Notes: a model not told the origin generated them from the sequence alone. A stretch of DNA of 64,000 nucleotides from Butyricimonas paravirosa (GCF_032878955.1 NZ_CP043839.1:1302001-1366000), one strand, 5' to 3'; positions 27,827 through 37,668 are shown, counted from the first letter of the stretch. Translations and numbers: made by a program.

Positions 27827-29311
27827 TTAAATATCAGTTTCACTCTCCGGTACGGGAACAACCCAATGACCAGTCATATCAATCGGATCTTCCTCCCCAT
27901 TATACATATCCCGTCCTAGGCGCTTATGCATATAAAAACTACCACCTTCCGACAATGTCTCCCGGATTATATCATTATACAAGATTTCCAAGAACTCGTC
28001 TTTACTCGTCACGTTCAAAGGAATTTTCGCTTCACGAGCCATTCTTAAAGTTTGAAGAATCGATACCGCACGAGGCAAATCCGTATCAGCCAAACATTCA
28101 CACATAATATGATACACCTCGCTCAAGCGAATCACCGGAGCCAAAGGCCCTTGATACGCAATTATCTCTTTAGCCTTATCAGTTAACGCATCCGGACTTT
28201 GCCATCTCAAGGAAGTATAATCACTACCAATCAACACTTTCAACCTACAATCATCCTTATCTTCTCCAAACAACAAATCCGTGTTTTTCAAATAATAAAA
28301 ACTACCCGGTCCCCGGTCTGCCTCGAATAACTCATACTCGGTTTGATTTACCGCAGTGAACAAGATATCCTCATACATCTTACGATACACATCATTTTTA
28401 GTACTAGCTTCCCCCATATTAGTCACTTTCGTGAAATAGAACCAATTCTTTCCAGACAAACCATCCGGCCCGTAAGCATAAACATCACTTGCACACCGCA
28501 AAGCGTTCACCTTATCCCCTTTCCATAAATATGCCCGGGCTAGCAAGGCCGAAGCGGCAAAATAATTCATTCGCGTAGCACGCCCGTTAAAAAACAACCC
28601 GCCTCTTACCGTCGACATATTCGCTTTAATCCTGGCTTCCACACTTTTAACAGCTGTCACATTATACAACGTATCATGATATGCCAAACACGTCTTTGCT
28701 GATTCCAAATCCTCGATAATCCTTCCCATCACGTAATCAACAGTCTCTTTCTCTGGAAAATGAAGAGGATAACTCGTCACGTAAGGAATATACCTCTTGC
28801 CGTCATCCTGCACGGGTGCCGGAGCATACAACCTCATGATCTCAAAATGCATCAACGCACGCATCCCCAAAGCTTCCCCCAACACTAAATCCCGTTCCAC
28901 TTTCCCGTAAGGGAAAAACGTTGTATCCTTCGTTTCTACCTGCTGTATCAAATTATTACAATTTGCAATCACGTTAAACGCCCGTTTCCATATCGGATCC
29001 GTTATTTTATTCGCATTCGAAGTACCGTAGGTATAACTTGCCAGGTCCCAGTAACGAGAATTAACATTATCATTGTCATAATTTTGCCCCAACACGCTGG
29101 CTGCCCCCCAGGTCAAATCACGCCCGTACAAATCCTGCTGACTAATCAAATAATACAACCCGTTTATCGCTGTCCGAAACCCCTCATAGCTCCCGTATAA
29201 TTGTTCCTGTGTCACGGTTGTACTGGAATCTACGTCCAACCAATCATTACAAGACCAACACGTGACGCAAGCTATGATCCCTGCACATATTTTATTCCAT
29301 GTTCTTTTCAT
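27827..29311 (-). CDS. SusD/RagB-family surface lipoprotein (locus B)
   Basis: 494 residues. The lipoprotein signal ends at CWSC, followed by NDWLDVDSSTTVTQEQL, the typical mature N-terminus of SusD proteins. The helical TPR core is seen (EALGMRALMHFEIMRLYAPAP, YFAASALLARAYLWKGDK), and RETLSEGGSFYMHKRLG is the C-terminal motif. It binds the ligand at the cell surface and closes the SusC barrel. It lies 12 nt after susC. Confidence 0.92.
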   Translation of the reverse strand: MKRTWNKICAGIIACVTCWSCNDWLDVDSSTTVTQEQLYGSYEGFRTAINGLYYLISQQDLYGRDLTWGAASVLGQNYDNDNVNSRYWDLASYTYGTSNANKITDPIWKRAFNVIANCNNLIQQVETKDTTFFPYGKVERDLVLGEALGMRALMHFEIMRLYAPAPVQDDGKRYIPYVTSYPLHFPEKETVDYVMGRIIEDLESAKTCLAYHDTLYNVTAVKSVEARIKANMSTVRGGLFFNGRATRMNYFAASALLARAYLWKGDKVNALRCASDVYAYGPDGLSGKNWFYFTKVTNMGEASTKNDVYRKMYEDILFTAVNQTEYELFEADRGPGSFYYLKNTDLLFGEDKDDCRLKVLIGSDYTSLRWQSPDALTDKAKEIIAYQGPLAPVIRLSEVYHIMCECLADTDLPRAVSILQTLRMAREAKIPLNVTSKDEFLEILYNDIIRETLSEGGSFYMHKRLGRDMYNGEEDPIDMTGHWVVPVPESETDI

Positions 29312-29323
29312 AACTAAATTCCT

Positions 29324-32300
29324 TTAAAAAGTTGCATTCAAGGTAAAATTAAATGTTCTCGCAAACGGGTAAGACAACCCTCTTTCTCGTTTTACCGAGG
29401 ACGTGTAAGCAATCTCGTTCATATTCAACTGAAGTTTCATCCGGCTAAAACCAATTCGACTAACCAAATGAGGATCGAACTCGTATCCTAAAGAAAGAGA
29501 GTTACAATTCACCAAACGATTTCTTTGAACAAAACGGGAAGTTGGACGGGTCACCTGGTAACGATCCTTGATCGATTTCAACGGGGCAACATCCCCCGGC
29601 TCCAGCCAGCGTTGCGTGTACACTCTTTTGTCCACGTTACTACCCCATATATCGGCACACTCCACGTTATCCACCAAAGTTGAATTATACAAATCACCTC
29701 CTGTCTCGAACAAAGCTGCCGTAAACAATGTCCACCTCTTCCAACGGAAATTGAATCCAAAAGATCCCTGCAACTTAGGCTCCGTATTACCCACTACAAC
29801 CTGATTCGTCGTATTCCAATCATAGGTAACATTTCCATTTGCATCAAGAAATACTTCTTGCCCGTTCGCCGGAGATATTCCCAACGACCGAACAGCATAG
29901 ATTGACGTCAATGAAGCCCCTTCCGTGTATTTCAACAACGGTTTATTATAATTAGGATACTTCGAATAATAATCATCCACCTTCTGATTATATTCTTTCA
30001 ACGCATCAGAAATCTCCATTATTCGATTTTTGTTATGAGATGCACGGAAAAACACGTTCAATCCCCAATCCTGCTTTTGAATCGCATTCACGTTTAGGTT
30101 AACCTCAACACCCCGGTTTCTCACTTTACCCATATTATCTTTATAACTCGTAAAACCCGAAGACGGCACAATAGCTACATCCGTGATCAAATCATTTGTA
30201 ACCTTATCATACCACGACAAATTAAGTGTATAACGTTTAAAAAGAGTCAAATCCAACCCTAAATTCAACGTTGACGTTTTCTCCCACGACAAATTCTCAT
30301 TCCCCATATAAGTCAATGTAGCTCCCATCCCGGTCGTATGCCAAGCTCCCGCCTGCACCGTATACGTGTGACGAGCGGCAAAAGGAGGATAATTCACCTT
30401 ACCAGTCTCTCCCCATGTCCCTCGAATTCGTAACTGAGAAAAAACACGGTTATCCACTAAAAATCTATAATTATGCATGTTAACTCCCAATCCGGCAGAA
30501 TAAAAAGTTGCAAAACGCCGGTCACTACCGAACTCGGACGATCCATCCGTTCGAACGGAAACATCTACCAAATAAATATTCTTATACGAATAATTCCCCA
30601 TCATAAACACCCCGAATAACCTCGTGTGGTTATCAGAAAAAGTGGGTATATTACTAGATAATTTATTAGCATACTGAGGTTTATTCAAATCAGAAGAAGG
30701 GAATCCTATATATTTTGTTGACTCATACTCACTTTTAGAATCCTGCACGTTCATCCCCACGCTCAAATTAACATTATGATCTTTGAACACCCGATTATAA
30801 CTCAACAAAAGACTCATATCCCAACTAAAATTTTCCGATCGCGACTCGCTCAACGTACCTCGTTCCAAAACATCCTTACCATCAAAAGTCGCGGAAGCTG
30901 GATCTTTAAAGTTCCGTGTTTTCGTATCCTTATAGTTTATACTCAACGTACCTTTCAACAAGAAATTCTCTAAAAAAGTAATATTAAACCCTAGATTATT
31001 CGTGAATTGATTATAGCTACTTCCACTCTCGTTATTCACCATCAACGCCTCGTAAAGCGGATTCACCGATCCGGAATTCTGCCCGTAAACTTTGGGTAAA
31101 CGATTTACTAACTCCCCGGTTTCCAAATCATATGGGGCAAAATAAGGTTGCATTTTTACATAATCTCCAAAAGAACCGTAAGGAGAATTCTCAGAAACCG
31201 TACGAGCAAAAGAGACATCATTTGTCACTTGCCACGATTTCATCCGGTAATCTAACTTCAACCCAACACTAAAACGTTCACGTAAAGACTTCTTCATCAC
31301 CCCGTTATCCATTCCATAACGTAAATTCAACGCAAAACGAATCGCCTCCATCCCCCCGTTTATATTCAAACTATGATTATGATTAACTCCCGTCCGTAAA
31401 GGCTTAGAAAGCCAATAAGTGTCTACCCCGCGAGTTACATAATTATTCTTCATTCTCCAATCTGCCAACCGGGAAGCATAAGTAGTCCCCAATCCCAAAG
31501 GATCATCCGCATCCAACAAACCTGCTGCAACTTCTGCCTCTAACTTTTCCCGGGCATCCATCAAGCTATAAGATGTCAAATCCGGCTGCGTTATAGACCC
31601 TGTCAAATTATACGTCACGTTCAATTTTCCCACGGTCGGGGCCACCGATTCGATAACAATCACTCCGTTAGCTGCACGAGAACCGTAAATCGCTGTTGCC
31701 GCCGCATCTTTCAATATCGTTATATTCTCAATCAGATTCGGGTCCATATCATAAATCTTCTCCGCAGACACTTCATACCCGTCTAAAATAAAAACAGGTA
31801 AATTCGGGTTAGCTGTTAACGCATATTCCGACGTTTCAGATTGCAACACCTCTAACTCGGAGACTCCACTAATCCCAGAACGCCCCCGCACGTAAAACTC
31901 TGGTAATGTATTCGGATCAGATCCCATCTCGTTATTCTCCATGATACGTAACGAAGGATCAAAAACCTGCAAAGCTGCAATCACATTACCTTGAGAAACC
32001 TTCAATAATTCTTCCCGCTTTACTTCCGTGTAAGCTCCCGTAAAACTAGATTTACGAATGGTTGCATATCCTGTAACAACGACTTCCTCAACTTCCGTCA
32101 CATCCGGTTTCATCCTCACGTTCACAACCTTCGTACTATCCTCAACTACCACTTCCTGCTTCTCGTAACCGATTGATGTAAATACCAACGTCACGGGTAG
32201 TTTCATTGCCAAAGCATATTTAAACTTCCCGTTGACATCGCTAGAAAATCCCACGCTCGTACCTTTAATTAAAACCGTCACCCCAGGCAAGGGCTGCGCA

Positions 32301-32719
32301 TTTTCGTCATACACGAAACCATTAACCTCTTTTACCAATTGCCCCTTTTTCTCTTCCCACACTTCCAAGATCAACACGAAATTCTCCTTTTCCTCATAGC
32401 GAACCTGTTTACCATTAAATATCTGTTTCAACGCATCTTCAATAGTCACGTTTTTCAAATTCACACTCACCTTCTCATTCATATCCACTTGCACATTACT
32501 ATAAAAGAAATCTTTGCCAAATTCCTTTCCTAACGCCCGTAACGCTTGATTTATCGACATATCTTTTACCTCTAAAGACACCCGTTTCACTTGCGCACAC
32601 GCTATTTCGGGAATATGCACGAGCCCCAACAAACAGAAGGATATTACCAACCGCATCATTACAATGATTTTTTTTCGTCCTAACCGCAATAACGGATTAG
32701 GCTCTCGATTTTTTTTCAT
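29324..32719 (-). CDS. SusC/RagA-family TonB-dependent transporter with STN domain (locus B)
   Basis: About 1131 residues from the ATG at 32719 (MKKNREPNPL); another ATG lies 8 codons upstream. Order: long signal peptide, STN domain (about 45-125, MSINQALRALGKEFGKDFFYS, TIEDALKQIFNGK), carboxypeptidase-regulatory-like domain (GVTVLIKGTSVGFSSDVNG), TonB box VEEVVVTGYATIR, plug with ITILKDAAATAIYGSRAANG, and a barrel ending in aromatic A-T-F. It should import an unknown ligand and signal to FecR. A hairpin separates it from fecR. Confidence 0.92.
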   Translation of the reverse strand: MKKNREPNPLLRLGRKKIIVMMRLVISFCLLGLVHIPEIACAQVKRVSLEVKDMSINQALRALGKEFGKDFFYSNVQVDMNEKVSVNLKNVTIEDALKQIFNGKQVRYEEKENFVLILEVWEEKKGQLVKEVNGFVYDENAQPLPGVTVLIKGTSVGFSSDVNGKFKYALAMKLPVTLVFTSIGYEKQEVVVEDSTKVVNVRMKPDVTEVEEVVVTGYATIRKSSFTGAYTEVKREELLKVSQGNVIAALQVFDPSLRIMENNEMGSDPNTLPEFYVRGRSGISGVSELEVLQSETSEYALTANPNLPVFILDGYEVSAEKIYDMDPNLIENITILKDAAATAIYGSRAANGVIVIESVAPTVGKLNVTYNLTGSITQPDLTSYSLMDAREKLEAEVAAGLLDADDPLGLGTTYASRLADWRMKNNYVTRGVDTYWLSKPLRTGVNHNHSLNINGGMEAIRFALNLRYGMDNGVMKKSLRERFSVGLKLDYRMKSWQVTNDVSFARTVSENSPYGSFGDYVKMQPYFAPYDLETGELVNRLPKVYGQNSGSVNPLYEALMVNNESGSSYNQFTNNLGFNITFLENFLLKGTLSINYKDTKTRNFKDPASATFDGKDVLERGTLSESRSENFSWDMSLLLSYNRVFKDHNVNLSVGMNVQDSKSEYESTKYIGFPSSDLNKPQYANKLSSNIPTFSDNHTRLFGVFMMGNYSYKNIYLVDVSVRTDGSSEFGSDRRFATFYSAGLGVNMHNYRFLVDNRVFSQLRIRGTWGETGKVNYPPFAARHTYTVQAGAWHTTGMGATLTYMGNENLSWEKTSTLNLGLDLTLFKRYTLNLSWYDKVTNDLITDVAIVPSSGFTSYKDNMGKVRNRGVEVNLNVNAIQKQDWGLNVFFRASHNKNRIMEISDALKEYNQKVDDYYSKYPNYNKPLLKYTEGASLTSIYAVRSLGISPANGQEVFLDANGNVTYDWNTTNQVVVGNTEPKLQGSFGFNFRWKRWTLFTAALFETGGDLYNSTLVDNVECADIWGSNVDKRVYTQRWLEPGDVAPLKSIKDRYQVTRPTSRFVQRNRLVNCNSLSLGYEFDPHLVSRIGFSRMKLQLNMNEIAYTSSVKRERGLSYPFARTFNFTLNATF

Positions 32720-32791
32720 ATATTTGTAATTAAAGTTATACATAGCCTTGGTTCCGTTACACTATTGGGAATCAAAGCAATTGACTTATTC

Positions 32792-32823
32792 AAGTCGAAA
32801 GTGTCTAGCCACACTTTCGACTT
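32792..32823 (-). terminator. Hairpin directly after fecR, before susC (locus B)
   Basis: AAGTCGAAAGTGT (32792-32804) pairs perfectly over 13 bp with ACACTTTCGACTT (32811-32823) around a 6-nt loop. On the minus strand it begins at the base after the fecR stop codon. It is followed by CTTGAATAAG, so no long T-tract is present. Probable terminator, attenuator or RNase barrier. Confidence 0.65.
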
Positions 32824-33984
32824 TTATCTTTTTGAAATAATTATACTATTATCCTTTACTCGAAACTGCACGAAACTCGTGGCCTCGATCATTTCAATCA
32901 AATCCTCCAAAGGACGGAATTTCAACACCGCACCCGAAAAACGGACTTCCTTTAACGCCTCCTCTTCGAAAGATATATTCACGTCATACCAACGAGATAC
33001 CTGACGCACAAGCTCCTCCAACCGAACATTATCGAAACTATATTTCCCTGTTATCCAAGAGGTTTCGAATGCCACATCCACCTTACGAACCTCAATATCT
33101 TCTCCCGCTGTCCGAGCTTGCTCTCCCGGTTTCAACTCCACGAACTCCCCCTTCTGCAATTCCACCCGTACCATTCCATTTACCAATGTAGTTACCACAT
33201 CTCGATCATCCCCGTATGCAGACACGTTAAATTCAGTCCCTAAAACTTGCACTTTCGCTCGTTCCGTTACCACACAAAACGACCGTAATGAATCTCGTTT
33301 CACCTTAAAATACGCTTCTCCCGTTAAATACACTTGCCGTTCCTCTCCTATAAAGCGCTCTGGAATTTTCAACGACGAGGCTGAATTTAACCAGACAATC
33401 GTACCATCCTCCAGAACAACACGATACTCCCCCCCTCGAGGAATGACCAACTCATACATTTTATTCTCTTTTACCTCATCAATTTTGTACCCTTCATAAC
33501 GTAACACTTTATCAGAATCGATGCGTACGATCTTTTCTTCACTTCCTAACAATACGGTATCTCTCATTCCTTCATCTATTACTATTTTCTCTCCGCCAGC
33601 TGTAACCAAATAAGCACGTTCATTTCTAGGAACAGCCCCCTCCGCAAAAAAACGATACATTTTCTCCTCATCTTCCAAATTCCACCAAAACAAATATCCC
33701 CCCACACTTGCCCCCAATATCCATAAAGCCACATAACGCATCCAAGTTGCAATAAGACGCACCCGTTTCTTTCCTCGTTTTTTGATGATTTGTAAACATT
33801 CTTGAACATCTGGATGAAATTCCACTCTCATCACATCCAAATGCTTACGTACAGTTTCAAATTCCCGGTACACACGTTCATGTTCCACCGACTCTTCAAT
33901 CCATAATTGAATCTCTCGCTCTTCCTCAAACGAAAGCTCTCCATCCACACGTTTTATCAATAATTCTTCTATTCTCTCATCCAT
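32824..33984 (-). CDS. FecR-family anti-sigma factor of locus B
   Basis: 386 residues. N-terminal cytoplasmic part (about 1-80), one membrane helix (YVALWILGASVGGYLFWW, about 85-103), periplasmic FecR domain with IPRGGEYRVVLEDGTIVWLNSASS and VQVLGTEFNVSAYGDDR, and a C-terminal DUF4974-type domain (TGKYSFDNVRLEELVRQVSRWYDV). It should hold the locus B sigma factor inactive until SusC signals. The sigma gene lies 380 nt upstream, an unusually long gap. Confidence 0.9.
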   Translation of the reverse strand: MDERIEELLIKRVDGELSFEEEREIQLWIEESVEHERVYREFETVRKHLDVMRVEFHPDVQECLQIIKKRGKKRVRLIATWMRYVALWILGASVGGYLFWWNLEDEEKMYRFFAEGAVPRNERAYLVTAGGEKIVIDEGMRDTVLLGSEEKIVRIDSDKVLRYEGYKIDEVKENKMYELVIPRGGEYRVVLEDGTIVWLNSASSLKIPERFIGEERQVYLTGEAYFKVKRDSLRSFCVVTERAKVQVLGTEFNVSAYGDDRDVVTTLVNGMVRVELQKGEFVELKPGEQARTAGEDIEVRKVDVAFETSWITGKYSFDNVRLEELVRQVSRWYDVNISFEEEALKEVRFSGAVLKFRPLEDLIEMIEATSFVQFRVKDNSIIISKR

Positions 33985-34364
33985 ACAAATATCAGCTTAT
34001 CTATTACTCAACAAGAGGACGCACAAAAAGAAAAAAAGGGTAAAAGAAAAATGAAAGAATTTTCAAAAAAAATAAATTTTAGCAATGCTGACATAGGTTT
34101 GCCCTGATTTACAGTAGCTTTTTTAGGACAATACAGGGTGAATTCAGGCAGAAGACAGGGATCAATGACGTATCAACTTCGTTACAAAGACGTATCAAAG
34201 ACGTTCGAGAACGTCTTTGATACGAAATTAGTAGGCTTTTGCCCTATGATTATCTGGTAATTACCTTAAGTGTCTATCCTTTCTTCACGTGGTAACATAC
34301 GTATTCTTATATTTAGGAATTCAGATTTCGCTACAAAGTTGTATATAAGTACCAATATTCTAAT
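33985..34364. other. Long sigma-fecR intergenic region (locus B)
   Basis: 380 bp with no convincing gene. It contains a run of 11-bp units (34168-34222) whose right part forms a 16-bp perfect inverted repeat (34192-34225). The equivalent gap in locus C is only 64 bp, so extra sequence has probably been inserted here or holds a separate fecR promoter. Confidence 0.55.
34168..34225. repeat. 11-bp repeat units ending in a perfect 16-bp inverted repeat
   Basis: Units in exact 11-bp register are GACGTATCAAC (34168), TTCGTTACAAA (34179), GACGTATCAAA (34190) and GACGTTCGAGA (34201). CGTATCAAAGACGTTC (34192-34207) and its exact reverse complement (34210-34225) are separated only by GA. As RNA this would be a very stable hairpin; as DNA, a possible operator or recombination site. 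Confidence 0.8.
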
Positions 34365-34937
34365 CTAATAGCGATTCAAACGAAACAGACCATACAGTAA
34401 CACAAGTTGCCCCGTTGAAAATTTCTTCCTTAACTCTCGATAAGCTATTTTCATTTGACCTTTCACGGTGTTAATCGATATATCCAATCTCTCTGCTACC
34501 TCAGCATATTTCATATCTTCCAAAACAACCAACTTCAAAACAAGACGACAACGTTCGGGCAACTCCTCCACAGCATCCCAAACAAACTTCCAATCCTCTA
34601 ACAACGTTTCTTCCACCTCTCGTTCTGCAATAACCTCCAATCCCTCACTCGGTTTTACACGACGAATATAACTGACACAACCATTTCTAACCGCAACATA
34701 CAAATAACTATCCAGCGAGACACCATTACTAATCCTCAAATTATTCTCCCAAATCTTTATAAAAACATCTTGCACAATATCCTCTGCGGCTTCGTACGAA
34801 CCAACAAACGCCCGGGCAAACCGACATAATTCCTTGTAACGAGTTACAAATAAATAGTCAAACGCTGATTCTTGACCACTTTTCAAATCACTTATCAATA
34901 CATGAATATCATGCTCGTATATGTCACATTCTTTCAT
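34365..34937 (-). CDS. ECF RNA polymerase sigma factor of uptake locus B
   Basis: 190 residues. Region 2 is at about 20-90 (YEAAEDIVQDVFIKIWENN, LDSYLYVAVRNGCVSYIRR) and region 4 at about 118-170 (LPERCRLVLKLVVLEDMKYAEVAERLDISINTVKGQMKIAYREL). It is a Bacteroidota FecR-dependent ECF factor, expected to drive transcription of the locus B genes when released. No exact TAnnTTTG box was found upstream. Most of the 138-bp gap to the VOC gene is A/T-rich and featureless. Confidence 0.9.
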   Translation of the reverse strand: MKECDIYEHDIHVLISDLKSGQESAFDYLFVTRYKELCRFARAFVGSYEAAEDIVQDVFIKIWENNLRISNGVSLDSYLYVAVRNGCVSYIRRVKPSEGLEVIAEREVEETLLEDWKFVWDAVEELPERCRLVLKLVVLEDMKYAEVAERLDISINTVKGQMKIAYRELRKKFSTGQLVLLYGLFRLNRY

Positions 34938-35075
34938 AAAGATTTCCTAATTTCTACCCATGTAACTACCAAATACTCTCCCTAAATAAATTTTTAACCA
35001 CCAAAATACACTTCCATTCTCAAAAATAGTTTATTTTCATCTAATAAACTACAATTACAACTCTTTTTGCTCTCA

Positions 35076-35456
35076 TCATTTTTGTTCCGGCAAAATCTCT
35101 ATCCAATAACCATCCGGATCATTGATAAAATAAAGTCCCATATCCGTGTTCTCGTAGCACACACAATCCATCTGTTTGTGATAGGCCCGGACGGCATCAT
35201 AGTCCCCAGGGACACGCATACAGAGATGAAACTCCCCTTCCCCTAGATCATAGGGTTCCTTGCGATCCCTCAACCAAGTTAATTCCAATAGAAAACCCGT
35301 CTTCTCTTCTCCCATATACACTAAAATAAAAGAACCATCCGGAGCTTCCATCCGACGTACTTCCTTTAATCCCAACGCTTTCTCGTAAAAGCGAATACTC
35401 CTATCCAGATCAAGTACATTAAAATTGAAATGATCAAATCTACCCTTTACTTCCAT
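35076..35456 (-). CDS. VOC-family protein (glyoxalase I-like)
   Basis: 126 residues, cytoplasmic, two beta-alpha-beta-beta-beta modules. Residues at the four metal-ligand positions of glyoxalase I are present: H9, E58, H77 and E120. That makes a lactoylglutathione lyase-type, metal-binding enzyme plausible. Bacteroidales lack ordinary glutathione, so the thiol cofactor, or even the reaction, may differ. It is followed by the metallo-beta-lactamase-fold protein upstream on the same strand (47-nt gap), so they may share a transcript. Confidence 0.82.
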   Translation of the reverse strand: MEVKGRFDHFNFNVLDLDRSIRFYEKALGLKEVRRMEAPDGSFILVYMGEEKTGFLLELTWLRDRKEPYDLGEGEFHLCMRVPGDYDAVRAYHKQMDCVCYENTDMGLYFINDPDGYWIEILPEQK

Positions 35457-35503
35457 ATATTAATTTTTAATTTATAATTTTAGATTGAAGAAATTTACCC
35501 ATT

Positions 35504-36226
35504 CTAAATTTTAAACTCTTCCCCCCTATAAGTCAATTCCACGAAACGCACGCCCCGACTTTCCGCATATTCTCGAAAAGCATGGGTATGGGCATACTTC
35601 TCATCGAAATGCATCGGGACAAACATCCCCACACGAAAACGATCCACGAATTGCTTGGCTCCCAACATATATTCCCGTCCTAACCGGGGATCAACGGGAA
35701 ACATCACAAGATCCATCCGGTCTGTTCTCCGGGCAAGTATCTCCAATTCAGCCAAGTAAGCGTTTCCCGCCTCACGAACTTCCTCTTCTGTCGATTCCTC
35801 CTTCCAATGCCAGTTATTCAAATCCCCGGCATGAAAAATCAATTTCCCATCCAGCCGTAAAAGGAAAGAAATACCTAAATCCGTTGATCCAAAGGCCTCT
35901 ACCTCCAACACCCCATCCGACCAGGTCTCACCTTTTGATAAATAACAAGCATCATTCAATCGAGCTAACCCATTTTCAAGAATATCTTTTGAAAAAACAT
36001 ATTGAATATCCGGATGCATCTTCTTCCACTTCAACACCTCCGGGTTAAAGTGATCAGCATGAGAATGAGAGGACAACACGTACAATTTTCCGGGTCGTTT
36101 GATCAACTCATCGTGTACAACTCCCGTCAATGGTTGCGATGCCGAGTCTTTATAATAATCAATGATTACCGTAAAACTCTCTCCCACCAAGGCAAAACAA
36201 CTATGGTATATATAAATTAATTTCAT
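35504..36226 (-). CDS. Metallo-beta-lactamase-fold hydrolase
   Basis: 240 residues, no signal peptide. The metal-binding motif HSHADH is at 54-59, preceded by LYVLSS, and a further His is in FHAGDLNNWHW. It resembles the UlaG/YtnP-like branch of small cytoplasmic hydrolases. The substrate is unknown. A downstream VOC gene in the same direction suggests a shared role in small-molecule detoxification, which is inference only. Confidence 0.82.
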   Translation of the reverse strand: MKLIYIYHSCFALVGESFTVIIDYYKDSASQPLTGVVHDELIKRPGKLYVLSSHSHADHFNPEVLKWKKMHPDIQYVFSKDILENGLARLNDACYLSKGETWSDGVLEVEAFGSTDLGISFLLRLDGKLIFHAGDLNNWHWKEESTEEEVREAGNAYLAELEILARRTDRMDLVMFPVDPRLGREYMLGAKQFVDRFRVGMFVPMHFDEKYAHTHAFREYAESRGVRFVELTYRGEEFKI

Positions 36227-36272
36227 CCTATTTTCTATCTTTCCATTATATACGAAACACTCCTGTCACAAG

Positions 36273-37538
36273 TTATTTCTTCTTAAAAATCAAGTGTTCC
36301 ATGATTAACACGGTAATCACCCCCATCACGAAACCATTCCCGACGATCGGCTTGAACAAAGAAGGTATCAAATTCAACACCTCCTCCGGGGCAAACGATA
36401 ACAACAGGGCAACCATCAACGGTAACCCCACAACGACCCCGCTATCAAAATCCGTGATCGCCTTCTCCCTTACCAACATCTGTAAGCCGGCGGCCAATTG
36501 CGTCGCCATCAAATAGAGCAAAATCGCACCCATCACCACACCCGGTATCGTCACCAACATACCCACAACAGAAGGAAAAAAGGCACACAAAATCAATCCA
36601 GCCCCGGCAGGTAACAAGGTATAACGAGAAGCGCACCCCGTGGCAGAAATCACTCCCGGACTCATGGAGTAATCCACCGGGCCAATCACGCCGAACAAAC
36701 CGGACAGGACGTTCGTCACTCCCACGATCCCGACACCCCGAGTTGTACGCTGATCCATTCGATCAGCCTGTAACATATGTCCAACGGCTTGTATTGAACC
36801 AAGCTCGTTCACGATCAAAGCTATATAACAAAATAAAAAGGCCAGAATCGTCCCCGCCTCGAAGTCCAATGGGAAATTAAAAACAGTCGCTTGTTCCGGT
36901 ATTATCCCGGCTTCCGTTGAAGGCAACATCGGAAAACCAAACACCCCGTAATACACCAACACGCCCCCCACAATTCCCCATAACACCGTGGTTGACTTCC
37001 ATATTCCCCGCAACAATTTATTCCCGATTACCAAAGCCAGCACCATCACCAGCGTGAGAAACAAATTAAACAAAGCATGTACCGCGTCTCCCAACACTAG
37101 TTTCAAGATTACCGGTGTCAGCGTGAATGCAATCAAAATCAAGATCACCGTAACGATACGGGGCGTAAACACGAATTGCAACTTTCCCAATAACCCGCTA
37201 TATGCCAGCACAGTCAACACGAGACCGCCCACCATAATCCCCGTGTAAACAGCCGGAATCCCCGACGACACGGTGGATAGAATCCCAATCAACAACACCG
37301 ATGCCGGTCCGATAATCAGCGGCAAACGATGTCCCCACAACACCTGTACAATCATCGCTATCCCCATGATCCCGAACAATTTTTGCAAATAAAATGTCTG
37401 CTCCATCACATCCGTGTAATGAAGTTGCGACACGATAATTCCCATGATCACCACACAAGGAAGGGAGACAATCCACCACTGCAACCCGTACATCAACATG
37501 GGTAACATCCCCGGCTTATCATTCAACTCGTATTTCAT
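36273..37538 (-). CDS. NCS2-family nucleobase (xanthine/uracil) permease
   Basis: 421 residues, strongly hydrophobic with about 12-14 membrane helices. It belongs to the nucleobase:cation symporter-2 (NAT/NCS2) family; the family acidic motif is seen as VNELGSIQAVGHML near residue 240, and GPVDYSMSPGVISATGCASR follows. It should import a purine or pyrimidine base with a proton across the inner membrane. Specificity cannot be read safely from the sequence. I see no purine riboswitch in its leader. Confidence 0.85.
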   Translation of the reverse strand: MKYELNDKPGMLPMLMYGLQWWIVSLPCVVIMGIIVSQLHYTDVMEQTFYLQKLFGIMGIAMIVQVLWGHRLPLIIGPASVLLIGILSTVSSGIPAVYTGIMVGGLVLTVLAYSGLLGKLQFVFTPRIVTVILILIAFTLTPVILKLVLGDAVHALFNLFLTLVMVLALVIGNKLLRGIWKSTTVLWGIVGGVLVYYGVFGFPMLPSTEAGIIPEQATVFNFPLDFEAGTILAFLFCYIALIVNELGSIQAVGHMLQADRMDQRTTRGVGIVGVTNVLSGLFGVIGPVDYSMSPGVISATGCASRYTLLPAGAGLILCAFFPSVVGMLVTIPGVVMGAILLYLMATQLAAGLQMLVREKAITDFDSGVVVGLPLMVALLLSFAPEEVLNLIPSLFKPIVGNGFVMGVITVLIMEHLIFKKK

Positions 37539-37668
37539 ATTCTTCTAATTTTAGTACGTAAAAATAGCACTTTATAGATTCCTATTCAAAAAAAACGAGA
37601 ACATTTAAAGCCTGTTTAAATTTTGTTGAACAAACTTTTGTCGTTGCTTGATTACCTCTAGGTCATGC

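Noticed and set aside
35076..35456. Calling the VOC protein a true glyoxalase I (gloA)
   Set aside because: The metal-ligand positions fit, but many VOC enzymes share them and Bacteroidales lack ordinary glutathione, so only a family-level name is given.
37539..37610. Purine riboswitch in the leader of the NCS2 permease
   Set aside because: The leader is short and A/T-rich and none of the conserved loop or junction bases of a purine riboswitch can be placed.
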